Shown one piece after another: positions 42,886 to 53,606 of a DNA stretch of 64,000 nucleotides. The notes under the pieces are model-generated. The model was not told the DNA's origin. It saw only the letters and a list, made by a program, of their open reading frames with translations, and did not search any database. The position numbers were made by a program, and so were the translations under genes. Location: the NCBI RefSeq assembly GCF_036370855.1, contig NC_088106.1:31634501-31698500 (forward strand), given 5' to 3'. Source of the DNA: Dromaius novaehollandiae. Its lineage: Eukaryota > Chordata > Aves > Casuariiformes > Dromaiidae. The stretch's first letter is position 1, and every line of letters begins with the position of its first letter.

Positions 42886-43657
42886 TGGAGTCATTTCACC
42901 CCAGAAGGCCATCAGGCGGGACGGTGCCAGGGCGCTTGGGGCAGGGCACCGCAAAGGCCTTGGGCCAAGCATGCTTGGAAGGAAGGAGAAAATGCAGCGT
43001 GGACAAGAAATCCTTGGCAGGACCTGGAGAGCCCTCTGCCTCTTCCCCAGTCCTCTTCCTACACCCAGGAGGCCGAGGTTGGTGTCAGCCTTGGAGGGGG
43101 ACAAAGGGACATGCTGTCCCCCAGGGACTCGGCACGCCAGGAGCAAACCACAAAGGTGCTGCCTGAGGTCACCATCCTGCAGACACTGCTGGAGCAGCCC
43201 AGGAAGCCGTGAGCTCCTGGAGATGAGGCCAAGCCCCACTGGGAAGGTCGGAGCCCCCAGGACCCTGCCTGCTTCTTTGCGCCCTGCCCCATTGTTCCCA
43301 GGAGATGGGCCAGGCACAGGCATGAGCAGGCTGCACCAGGCAGTGCCGCTGGAGACCACTTGAGATATGGCCAGTCCTCCCAGTCTGCGCACTATTGATG
43401 ACGCCTAGGCAGGGCTTTGCTTTTTCCCTCTTATGTCAAATACACCCCCAGACTCTTGAAAACTTTGATTTTTGGAAAAAAACCCCTCCTTGAACTCCTC
43501 AATGCAGAAGAGGCATTCTTACGGTGCTGGGTTAGGGGGTGGAGGAAAGAGAGGGAAAGTGACGCTGCTCTCTTGAGTGGAAAAAGCTGTCCAGTTCAAA
43601 AACACAACTCTGGCTGGATTTGGCCCCACTGATGGTTGCAAGAATTCGACTTGAATT

Positions 43658-43876
43658 CAACAATGCCACCTACGTCGCCTTCTGCATGCACAGGTTCTGC
43701 TTTGGCTGTATCTGGCCAAGTGCCCGCTCTGCCAGCGGCCTTTCAACTCCATCCTCCACACGGTGCGAGCTGACAACGACTTCCAGGAGTACCGCGTGGG
43801 GCACTCCGATAGCAGCTCCTCCGATGGCCATGAAGGAGGGAGATACCGTTCACACTGTGCGGCAAGGAGGCGGCAA
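43658..43876 (+). pseudogene. Truncated TOPORS-like RING, unit 1
   Basis: It matches the full gene from about codon 46 (TYVAFCMHRFCFGC) to about codon 118. About 19 bases are missing after the Cys pair where the gene has RQWSATRAQ, which shifts the frame and removes the linker before the final CPLC pair. The residue run DNDFQEYRVGHSDSSSSDG continues in another frame. The 5' part (promoter, first exon, intron, first 45 codons) is absent. The sequence just upstream is homologous to that at 45930-46020, so a deletion of about 1.1 kb joined the two. Confidence 0.88.
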
Positions 43877-43914
43877 GAGGCGGTCATGCCAGGATGTACC
43901 AAGAGTGCAGAGTG

Positions 43915-45110
43915 CTGCCAGGGTGCTCAGACCTCATTTCCCCATCCTCAAACCATGCTGACCACTCCCAAACGCCTTCTGGGCCTTCATATGTTTGCAA
44001 TTGCCTGTATTGCAGTTTGTGCCCCTGGCCTCTTGCCCTGTCACTCTGCACCACGGAGAGGAATCTGGCTGCGTCTTTTTTACTCCCTCCCATCAGCTCT
44101 TTCCACACGGGCAGCAGATCCCCGCTGAGCCTCCGGCACGCTAAGCAATCGCAGCTCTCTCTGCCTCTCCTCACACTGGAGGTGCTGCAGGCCCTTCATC
44201 ATCTTCACGGCTCTTGGCTGCACTCGCTCCACTCCAGCCCCGTCTCTCCGGCCTGGGGAGCCCAGCATGGGACACAGCCCTCCAGACGGGGCTCCCCAGG
44301 GCCAAGTGGAGGGCAAGGATCCCTTCCCTGCCCCTGCTGGCAAGGCTCCTGCCAACGCTGCCCAGCACGCTGCTGCCCTTCCCTGCTGCCAGGGCACAGC
44401 GTGGGCTCACCTTCACCTTGGGGGGCACCAGCAGCCCCAGCTGCTTCCCTGCAAAGCTGCTTGCCAGCCCGGTGGCCCACAGCCTCTGCTGCTGTACGGG
44501 CTGATTCCTCCCCGGCGGCAGCACTTGGCATTTCCCCGAGCTCAGCTTCCGGAGGTTCCCGGCAGCCCATTTCTCCAGCCTGTCGAGGGCCCGCCGAATG
44601 GCGGCACAGCCAGCGGGGGCCTCGAGCCCTCCTGCCCGCTTGCGACCGACCTCCTCCAGGCTTGCCGCAGACTTGCACTCTGTCCCATCCTCCAGGTCTT
44701 TGATGCAGGTGTTCATCAGCGGTGGCCCCAGGACCCACCCCGGGGTCCTCCACTAGCGGCTGGCCCCCAGCTGGCCTCGGTGCCACTGCTCACAAGCCTC
44801 TGCGCGCCACAGTTCAGCTGGGTTGCAGTCCACCTCCCCGTCCGTTTCCCAAACCCAGGCTTCATCCCGTTGTCTGGGGGGATGTGATGGGCGGCAGGCC
44901 CCAAAAGCCTTACAGAAGTCAGGGCAAACAACACCCACTGCTCTCCGCTCGCCCACCAAGCCAGGCATCCCCTCACAGAAGGCTGTCAGGATGCTCAGGC
45001 CTCATTTCCCCCTCCTCAAGCCGTGCTGACCACTCCCAAACGCCGCCTGGGCCTTCACGTGTTTGCAGCTGTGTCCATGATGATTTGCTCCACGGCCTTC
45101 CCAGTCATCG
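43915..45110 (-). mobile_element. CR1 LINE block b, unit 1
   Basis: A diverged CR1 on the minus strand covering the RT core to the ORF2 C-terminus. Recognisable pieces are MPGLVGERRAVGVVCPDFCK (RT, compare the CR1 'GRAVDVVYLDFSKAFD' block), AAIRRALDRLEKWAAGNL and SDRARGQGHKLQYRQL. It is broken by frameshifts and is not functional. Confidence 0.85.
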
Positions 45111-46265
45111 AGGGGAGCCTGACTGGTGCGTAGCGTTGGGGCGCAGCCAGGGCCGGCCGTTGCCTGGGGATGGGGAGCTGGGAGCCGAGGGCAGTAACAC
45201 CTCCCGGCAGGGCAGGGGCCTCGCCAGCCAGGCCCCGTCCCACCGCAGCGCCCCAGCGAGGCGAGCAGGGCAGAGCCAGGCATCATGCCAGCATCGACCG
45301 AGAGTGCAGAGCATCAGGTGTGTTTGCGGAGATGAGGCTGGACCGAAGTCAAGCCGGGAAGTGAGTCTGCAGGTGCGGGCTGGGATCGACGGGGCCCACA
45401 GCCGGGCATGGGCATGCCGGTGGCTGAGCTGGAGACCAGCCCTCCTCCCGCACAGCTCAGGCAGGCACTGAAGGCCACGGGCTGAGCTGAAATGGGCTTC
45501 GGGGCCCACGGGCAGCGTGTGGGGGAGGCCCCAGGGGAGGCTGCTGCGAGGCCATGGAGGCCAAGGAGTGCACACAAGGCCCTCACATGTATTTCCCTGC
45601 ACCCCCTTTCTTCCCTTCTTCAAGACAGCTTTCTGCCACTCCCCAGCAGCCTCCCCGCATCGCCAGGACCTCTCGGAGATGATCGGCAGTGGCCTCGCAG
45701 TGATACCGGCCAGCTCGCCCAGCACTCGTGGCTCAGCATCTCGTCAAGCCCCATGCATTTGTGTATGCGCAGTCTGGTGAAACCTTCCCTAACATGATCC
45801 TCCTGCACCAAGGAGAAGGAGCTCCTGACATGCCCAGGCTCTGGCCAAGCTCCACTTCTTTTCAAAACACCCCCCCAACACACAACTGCGCAATGCAGCA
45901 CATGAGTTTTCATGGTGCCTGGCTGGGGGGAAAGGTGGCTCTCTGGAAGAAAAGGGGGTCCACTTCACCACCACAGCTCTGCCTGGATTTGGCCACCCGG
46001 AGGGTTGGCAGCGTTTGACTTGACCTCTGCCGAAAGAGGAGAGGACGAGAAATAGCTCGGCAACTCTGAGCTTTGCACAGACGTCCAGCCCACGACTGCC
46101 GGTGCAGCCATGGCAAAGCCGGGCACAGCCCCAAGCAGCAACAGCCCCACGCGGAAAGAGCCCAAGCAAACGCCAAGGGCTGAAGCCTGCTCTCCAAGGG
46201 ACTGTGCAAGCCCAGGGCTGCTCCCGCAGCCTGGGCGTCTTTGGGGTGTGGCCCCGAGAGCCCTG

Positions 46266-46304
46266 TGACGTCACCAGAGAGTTCCTGTGACTCCCGTGAC
46301 ATCA
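46266..46304 (+). promoter_or_regulatory. CRE pair upstream of TOPORS-like gene, unit 1
   Basis: A perfect palindromic CRE, TGACGTCA (46266-46273), is followed 31 bp later by TGACATCA (46297-46304), in GC-rich sequence about 740 bp upstream of the ATG and about 275 bp upstream of the predicted first donor (46580). CREB/ATF/CREM proteins bind such sites. The promoter role is inferred. Confidence 0.55.
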
Positions 46305-47001
46305 CCGCTTGGAGGCAGCCGCACAGTGGGGACCCCCGCACTTAGCCCCAAGCTCCGCGCTGGGTGGCACGCGAGGCGTCCAGGGCCCGGCAGGGTCACG
46401 GCTTTGCGTTTGGGGCTTTGCTCTGCGGCCAGCAGCAGCTCTGCCTGGCTGACTCGGGGGCTGTGGACCCCGCGCGGCTGCTGTCCCGCGGCCGGGGGCG
46501 CCCAGAGGGTGCCAAGAGCGTTGGGGAGCCCTGAAGGTGCGCGGGGTGTTCCCCGTTGTGCACGGACTGACGTGTGCAGGTGAGCGGTGCTGCTGCAAGG
46601 CAGGCAGGCAGCGTGGGCGGCAGGGGCGGGTGCGAGCACTGCTTGGGACTGCCTCGATGCAACGCTTCAGGGCGAGGATGGGGGAGAAGAAGTGCCCCCT
46701 CACCCCGTAGCCCACCTGCTGCCTTTGCCCCAGCCTGCCTTGCCCTGGCTGGCTGGGGACGACCTTCCCCCGGGACCTCCCCTGCTCCAGGGGAAGCATT
46801 GCTGGGCAAAGCCAGAGCCGGAGGGCAGTCTTTTAGGGGGGCCTTTACAATGCCTCGCAAATGGCGCTTCTGCTGCTTCCTTGCAGCCTTCAAGAAGCCT
46901 GGGCAGCTCTTTGGCTCTCCACCTCCACAGCTTTCCTGCTTTCTCCTCTCTTTTGTCTCCAGGAAAGGTCACGAGCTCCAGGTCTCTCTCCTTTGTAGAA
47001 C

Positions 47002-47961
47002 ATGACCTCGTCAGAAGAAAAACTTCCGGGCGGCAGTGGTGGCTCTTCCCCTGGCGCCAGCACCAGCCGGCTGCCTCAGGCAACACCAGGAGATGCCTCT
47101 GAAGACCTGCTGTGCACCATCTGCCTGGACACAGTGGACAACGCCGCCTACGTCGCCTTCTGCATGCACAGGTTCTGCTTTGGCTGTATTCGGCAGTGGT
47201 CAGCCACCAGAGCCCAGTGCCCGCTCTGCCAGCGGCCCTTCAGCTCCATCCTCCACACCGTGCGAGCTGACGACGACTTCCAGGAGTACCGCGTGCAGCG
47301 CTCCGACAGCAGCTCGTCCCATGGCTGGCGAGGAGGGAGATCGGGTTCCCGCTCTGCGGCAAGGAGGCGGCACCGCTCGTCAGCGCCCCGGCACAGCAGC
47401 TCCTCCTCCAGCAGCGACAGTGGCCACGCTGGGTCCCCCGAGAGGGCCCGAAGCAGGTCTCCGAGGCGCCACCACCATGACCACAGCCGGCTTCAGCACG
47501 TAGCGAGGGGCTACGACTTCCCCAGGAGGAGCAGGCGGCGACGGAGCAGGGCTCAGGCCACTGCTCCTGCCAGCCCTTGGGAAAGATCCCGAGCCGGGGG
47601 CCGATTGCGGCGCAGGTCGCACAGCACTGATGGCAGCAGGAGACAGGAAGCAGCTTCTGCAGGCTGGCACCAGCATGCCTCCCCGTCGTGGGGCCACCAG
47701 GCCCCTGGGCAGGAGGATGCTCCCGGGCCCTCCTACGCCAGCTCTGCTTGGGCTCCTGCGCCAGCAGCTTCTCGCGGGGAAACCTCAGCGAGCTCTGCCC
47801 AGGAGCTGGCCAGCTCTGCCCCCGCAGCGCACAGCCTGCCCCCGGCGCGGGGCCAAGCACAGCAGGAGCAGCAAAGGGGCCGCAGCAGCAGAAGGCAGCG
47901 CGGAAGACACGTGGAGCCTTCGCCTGCCCGGGAGAGCCATCGCAGCAGGTCCCCCAGGTGA
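47002..47961 (+). CDS. TOPORS-like RING/RS protein, array copy 1
   Basis: 319 residues. A C3HC4 RING lies at residues 38-76 (ligands C38, C41, C54, H56, C59, C62, C73, C76). It is flanked by blocks typical of Topors: SRLPQATPGDAS before, and RPFSSILHTVRADDDFQEY after. The rest is Ser/Arg-rich (SPERARSRSPRR, ESHRSRSPR), suggesting a nuclear protein. Topors is a RING E3 for ubiquitin with separate SUMO-ligase activity. Full Topors is about 1,000 residues, and its long middle region is absent here. The ATG has A at -3. A 5' UTR intron is predicted at 46580-46962: donor CAG|GTGAGC, and a strong polypyrimidine tract before CAG|GAAAGG. The stop TGA lies inside CAG|GTGAGG, a consensus donor, so the gene may splice onward. 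AATAAA lies at 48384. Residue 196 is Ser. E3 activity is inferred from the intact RING. Confidence 0.78.
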   Translation: MTSSEEKLPGGSGGSSPGASTSRLPQATPGDASEDLLCTICLDTVDNAAYVAFCMHRFCFGCIRQWSATRAQCPLCQRPFSSILHTVRADDDFQEYRVQRSDSSSSHGWRGGRSGSRSAARRRHRSSAPRHSSSSSSSDSGHAGSPERARSRSPRRHHHDHSRLQHVARGYDFPRRSRRRRSRAQATAPASPWERSRAGGRLRRRSHSTDGSRRQEAASAGWHQHASPSWGHQAPGQEDAPGPSYASSAWAPAPAASRGETSASSAQELASSAPAAHSLPPARGQAQQEQQRGRSSRRQRGRHVEPSPARESHRSRSPR

Positions 47962-48244
47962 GGCGACGAGCAGGCCCCCTCGGGCAGCACCGAGCGCCGT
48001 CGATGGGGTCGACTCCAGCAGAGCCGGGATTTCTCCAGGGAAAGGCACGGAGCAAGGCGCTCATCCCGGCGGAGGTCCCACAGCCATCCCAGGCGCAGGG
48101 GCTGGTAGGACACCGTGTGAAAGGAGCCAGCCCAAAGCTCACCCCTTGCCAGTGCACTCCAGGGCAGTGGAATTTCTCCAAAGGAGAGCTCACTTGGAGG
48201 AGCTGTCCTTTCACAAAGCCATCCTCTCATCTCCCTCTGTGTGC

Positions 48245-48654
48245 AATCACAGAACCACGGAGGTGGGAAGGGACCTCTGGAGGTGGCCTAGCGCGCCGTG
48301 TCCAGGGAGCTCTTGAGTAGCTCCAAGCAGGGGGACTCCACCAGCTCTCCGGGCAAGCTGTGGCCCTCTTGGATCACCCTCACAATAAAAAGGCTTCTTC
48401 TGAGCTTCACATGCAATTGCCTGTATTGCAGTTTGTGCCCCTGGCCTCTTGCCCTGTCACTCTGCACCACGGAGAGGAATCTGGCTGCGTCTTCTTTACT
48501 CCCTCCCATCAGCTCTTTCCACACGGGCAGCAGATCCCTGCTGAGCCTCCGGCACGCTAAGCAATCGCAGCTCTCTCTGCCTCTCCTCACACTGGAGGTG
48601 CTGCAGGCCCTTCATCATCTTCACGGCTCTTGGCTGCACTCGCTCCACTCCAGA
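48245..48654 (-). mobile_element. CR1 LINE block c, unit 1 (ends at unit junction)
   Basis: A CR1 ORF2 C-terminal fragment with its 3' end on the minus strand (MRRGRESCDCLACRRLSRDL, LPGELVESPCLELLKSSLD). From about 48413 to 48653 it is almost identical to part of block b (about 43999-44247). It stops abruptly at CTCCACTCCAG, where the next unit's CpG-island piece begins. On the plus strand it also supplies the AATAAA at 48384-48389, 423 bp past the TOPORS-like stop. Confidence 0.88.
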
Positions 48655-49053
48655 CGCCCTGCGCCCCGCCGGCGGTGCTCGGCGGCCGCTGCCCTGTGCC
48701 AGAGTGGCCGCGGCGAGCGGCCGCCCCGGGCAGCCCAGCCGGTCCCACCTGCCCCGTGGCCCCCAGCCGCAGCTCTTTGGAGAAAGCAGGGCCGCAGTCA
48801 TCAGCTTTGCTGGGGGTAGCTGGGGCTTGCTCCCCCCGGTCCCACGGCCCAGAGCTAGAGCCCACGGGGAGTCCGGGGACCATCACCATCGGGGCTGCCA
48901 GGGCAGCAGAGTTACAGAACGGTTGAGGTTGGAAGGGACCTTTCTAGATCACCTAGCCAACCTCCAGTTACATCTCAACTTCAGGGTGGGCCAGCCTTAG
49001 GGAAATCCCTTGGCCTGTGCTTCCCCCCAAGATGCTTTGGCAAACCACAGGAT

Positions 49054-50214
49054 CACCAAATCACAGAATGGTTGGGGTTGGAAGGGACCTCTGCAGAGCC
49101 TCTAGTCCAGCCTCTAGTCCTAGCTGACACCACATGCTCAAGCAGGGTCATCTAGAGCAGCTTACCCAGCACCCTGTCCAGGAAGCTTTGCAATAGCTGC
49201 AAGGATTGAGATGCCACGACGACTCTGGGCAACCTCTTGCAGTGCTCTGGCACCCTCACACGAGGAAAGTTGTTCCTTCTGTTCAGACGCAATTTCCTCT
49301 GTTTTCGTTGGTGCCCATTGCCTCTCATCCGATCACTGGGCAGCACAGAAGGGGGCCTGGTGCCATCCTCTTTACACCCTCCCCTCAGATATTTATCGGC
49401 ATCGATAAGATTCCTCCCATCAGCCTTCGCTCCTCCAGGCTCCACAGGCCCAGCTCTCCCAGCCTTTCCTCACAGCAGAGATGCTCCAGTCCCTTCCTCT
49501 TCTTCGGAGCCCTTCGCTGCACTCGCTCCACTAGCTCCATACATGTCTTGTACTGCGGAGCTCCAAACTGGACACAGTACGCCAGGGCTGGCCTCAGCAG
49601 GGCAGCTGAGGAGAGCACATCACCTCCCTGGACCTGCTGGCAAGGCTCTGCTCTTCCTCATGCAGCCCAGGACGCCATTGGCCACCTTTGCCACAAGGGC
49701 CCATTGCTGGCTCATGGTCCACTTGTTGCCCCCCAGGACTCCCAGGTCCTGCTCGGCAGAGCTGCTTTCCAGCAGGTCGGCTCACACCATCTACTGGTAT
49801 GTGGGGTTAGTCCTCCCCAGGGGCAGGACTCTTCTGCACTTCCCTTGAGTGAACTTCAGCAGGTTCCTCTCTGCCCATTTCTCCGCACGGGCGAGGTCCC
49901 TCTCAATGGCAGCACAGGCCTCTGCTGCATGAGCCACTCCTCCCTGTGTCTGACCAGGAAACTTGCTGAGGGTACACTCTGTCCCTTCATCCAGGTCATT
50001 TATGAATGAGTTGAACAGGACTGGAACAGAGAGTTGAACAGGAGAAGTGTCAAAAGCTTTCCTGAAGTTGGCATGAACAACAGACACCACCGCTCTCCCT
50101 TCATCTACCCAGCCAGTCATTCCATCATAGGAGGCATCAGCTTGCTTAAGCTTGATTTTCCCTTGGTGAATCCATGCTGACTACTCCTCACCCCCTTCTT
50201 GTCCTTTACACGCC
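49054..50214 (-). mobile_element. CR1 LINE block a, unit 2
   Basis: Copy of the block at 41725-42885, offset 7,329 bp, with a few substitutions (one Arg to Lys in the C-terminal piece). Dead 3' fragment on the minus strand. Confidence 0.9.
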
Positions 50215-50986
50215 TGGAGTCATTTCACCCCAGAAGGCCATCAGGCGGGACGGTGCCAGGGCGCTTGGGGCAGGGCACCGCAAAGGCCTTGGGCCAAGCA
50301 TGCTTGGAAGGAAGGAGAAAATGCAGCGTGGACAAGAAATCCTTGGCAGGACCTGGAGAGTCCTCTGCCTCTTCCCCAGTCCTCTTCCTACACCCAGGAG
50401 GCCGAGGTTGGTGTCAGCCTTGGAGGGGGACAAAGGGACATGCTGTCCCCCAGGGACTCGGCACGCCAGGAGCAAACCACAAAGGTGCTGCCTGAGGTCA
50501 CCATCCTGCAGACACTGCTGGAGCAGCCCAGGAAGCCGTGAGCTCCTGGAGATGAGGCCAAGCCCCACTGGGAAGGTCGGAGCCCCCAGGACCCTGCCTG
50601 CTTCTTTGCGCCCTGCCCCATTGTTCCCAGGAGATGGGCCAGGCACAGGCATGAGCAGGCTGCACCAGGCAGTGCCGCTGGAGACCACTTGAGATATGGC
50701 CAGTCCTCCCAGTCTGCGCACTATTGATGACGCCTAGGCAGGGCTTTGCTTTTTCCCTCTTATGTCAAATACACCCCCAGACTCTTGAAAACTTTGATTT
50801 TTGGAAAAAAACCCCTCCTTGAACTCCTCAATGCAGAAGAGGCATTCTTACGGTGCTGGGTTAGGGGGTGGAGGAAAGAGAGGGAAAGTGACGCTGCTCT
50901 CTTGAGTGGAAAAAGCTGTCCAGTTCAAAAACACAACTCTGGCTGGATTTGGCCCCACTGATGGTTGCAAGAATTCGACTTGAATT

Positions 50987-51205
50987 CAACAATGCCACCT
51001 ACGTCGCCTTCTGCATGCACAGGTTCTGCTTTGGCTGTATCTGGCCAAGTGCCCGCTCTGCCAGCGGCCTTTCAACTCCATCCTCCACACGGTGCGAGCT
51101 GACAACGACTTCCAGGAGTACCGCGTGGGGCACTCCGATAGCAGCTCCTCCGATGGCCATGAAGGAGGGAGATACCGTTCACACTGTGCGGCAAGGAGGC
51201 GGCAA
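50987..51205 (+). pseudogene. Truncated TOPORS-like RING, unit 2
   Basis: Same truncated RING copy as at 43658-43876, with the same internal loss and frameshift. Confidence 0.88.
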
Positions 51206-51243
51206 GAGGCGGTCATGCCAGGATGTACCAAGAGTGCAGAGTG

Positions 51244-52412
51244 CTGCCAGGGTGCTCAGACCTCATTTCCCCATCCTCAAACCATGCTGACCACTCCCAA
51301 ACGCCTTCTGGGCCTTCATATGTTTGCAATTGCCTGTATTGCAGTTTGTGCCCCTGGCCTCTTGCCCTGTCACTCTGCACCACGGAGAGGAATCTGGCTG
51401 CGTCTTCTTTACTCCCTCCCATCAGCTCTTTCCACACGGGCAGCAGATCCCCGCTGAGCCTCCGGCACGCTAAGCAATCGCAGCTCTCTCTGCCTCTCCT
51501 CACACTGGAGGTGCTGCAGGCCCTTCATCATCTTCACGGCTCTTGGCTGCACTCGCTCCACTCCAGCCCCGTCTCTCTGGCCTGGGGAGCCCAGCATGGG
51601 ACACAGCCCTCCAGACGGGGCTCCCCAGGGCCAAGTGGAGGGCAAGGCTCCTGCCAACGCTGCCCAGCACGCTGCTGCCCTTCCCTGCTGCCAGGGCACA
51701 GCGTGGGCTCACCTTCACCTTGGGGGGCACCAGCAGCCCCAGCTGCTTCCCTGCAAAGCTGCTTGCCAGCCCGGTGGCCCACAGCCTCTGCTGCTGTATG
51801 GGCTGATTCCTCCCCGGCGGCAGCACTTGGCATTTCCCCGAGCTCAGCTTCCAGAGGTTCCCGGCAGCCCATTTCTCCAGCCTGTCGAGGGCCCGCCGAA
51901 TGGCGGCACAGCCAGCAGGGTCCTCGAGCCCTCCTGCCCGCTTGCGACCGACCTCCTCCAGGCTTGCCGCAGACTTGCACTCTGTCCCATCCTCCAGGTC
52001 TTTGATGCAGGTGTTCATCAGCGGTGGCCCCAGGACCCACCCCGGGGTCCTCCACTAGCGGCTGGCCCCCAGCTGGCCTCGGTGCCGCTGCTCACAAGCC
52101 TCTGCGCGCCACAGTTCAGCTGGGTTGCAGTCCACCTCCCCGTCCGTTTCCCAAACCCAGGCTTCATCCCGTTGTCTGGGGGGATGTGATGGGCGGCAGG
52201 CCCCAAAAGCCTTACAGAAGTCAGGGCAAACAACACCCACTGCTCTCCGCTCGCCCACCAAGCCAGGCATCCCCTCACAGAAGGCTGTCAGGATGCTCAG
52301 GCCTCATTTCCCCCTCCTCAAGCCGTGCTGACCACTCCCAAACGCCGCCTGGGCCTTCACGTGTTTGCAGCTGTGTCCATGATGATTTGCTCCACGGCCT
52401 TCCCAGTCATCG
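51244..52412 (-). mobile_element. CR1 LINE block b, unit 2
   Basis: Copy of the CR1 at 43915-45110. It carries the 27-bp deletion near 51648 that makes unit 2 shorter. Confidence 0.85.
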
Positions 52413-53567
52413 AGGGGAGCCTGACTGGTGCGTAGCGTTGGGGCGCAGCCAGGGCCGGCCGTCGCCTGGGGATGGGGAGCTGGGAGCCGAGGGCAGTAAC
52501 ACCTCCCGGCAGGGCAGGGGCCTCGCCAGCCAGGCCCTGTCCCACCGCAGCGCCCCAGCGAGGTGAGCAGGGCAGAGCCAGGCATCATGCCAGCATCGAC
52601 CGAGAGTGCAGAGCATCAGGTGTGTTTGCGGAGACGAGGCTGGACCGAAGTCAAGCCGGGAAGTGAGTCTGCCGGTGCGGGCTGGGATCGACGGGGCCCA
52701 CAGCCGGGCATGGGCATGCCGGTGGCTGAGCTGGAGACCAGCCCTCCTCCCGCACAGCTCAGGCAGGCACTGAAGGCCACGGGCTGAGCTGAAATGGGCT
52801 TCGGGGCCCACAGGCAGCGTGTGGGGGAGGCCCCAGGGGAGGCTGCTGCGAGGCCATGGAGGCCAAGGAGTGCACACAAGGCCCTCACATGTACTTCCCT
52901 GCACCCCCTTTCTTCCCTTCTTCAAGACAGCTTTCTGCCACTCCCCAGCAGCCTCCCCGCATCGCCAGGACCTCTCGGAGATGATCGGCAGTGGCATCAC
53001 AGTGATGTCGGCCAGCTCGCCCAGCACTCGTGGCTCAGCATCTCGTCAAGCCCCATGCATTTGTGTATGCGCAGTCTGGTGAAACCTTCCCTAACATGAT
53101 CCTCCTGCACCAAGGAGAAGGAGCTCCTGACATGCCCAGGCTCTGGCCAAGCTCCACTTCTTTTCAAAACACCCCCCCAACACACAACTGCGCAATGCAG
53201 CACATGAGTTTTCATGGTGCCTGGCTGGGGGGAAAGGTGGCTCTCTGGAAGAAAAGGGGGTCCACTTCACCACCACAGCTCTGCCTGGATTTGGCCACCC
53301 GGAGGGTTGGCAGCGTTTGACTTGACCTCTGCCGAAAGAGGAGAGGACGAGAAATAGCTCGGCAACTCTGAGCTTTGCACAGACGTCCAGCCCACGACTG
53401 CCGGTGCAGCCAAGGCAAAGCCGGGCACAGCCCCAAGCAGCAACAGCCCCACGCGGAAAGAGCCCAAGCAAACGCCAAGGGCTGAAGCCTGCTCTCCAAG
53501 GGACTGTGCAAGCCCAGGGCTGCTCCCGCAGCCTGGGCGTCTTTGGGGTGTGGCCCCGAGAGCCCTG

Positions 53568-53606
53568 TGACGTCACCAGAGAGTTCCTGTGACTCCCGTG
53601 ACATCA
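53568..53606 (+). promoter_or_regulatory. CRE pair upstream of TOPORS-like gene, unit 2
   Basis: Same CRE and near-CRE as in unit 1, unchanged, ahead of the predicted first donor at 53882. Confidence 0.55.

Larger units (their letters stand above)
41327..48655 (+). repeat. Array unit 1 (7,329 bp)
   Basis: Order: CpG-island fragment (to about 41575), a short CR1 3' scrap (about 41577-41700), CR1 block a, about 0.75 kb of unassigned sequence (42886-43657), truncated RING pseudogene, CR1 block b, about 1.1 kb of unassigned sequence including the inverted dispersed repeat (45340-45510), CRE promoter segment, TOPORS-like gene, CR1 block c. This unit carries private bases, for example GACAT at about 41818 where the other units have GTCAT. 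Confidence 0.95.

Noticed and set aside
47240..48214. 324-codon antisense open frame over the TOPORS-like gene, repeated at 54542-55516 and 61871-62845
   Set aside because: It lies opposite GC-rich RS-coding sequence, where antisense frames stay open by composition. Its presence in all units reflects their near-identity, and it matches no family.
47630..48316. 228- and 210-codon plus-strand frames overlapping the RS tail
   Set aside because: Alternative frames of the same GC-rich DNA. The RING frame is the one supported by homology.
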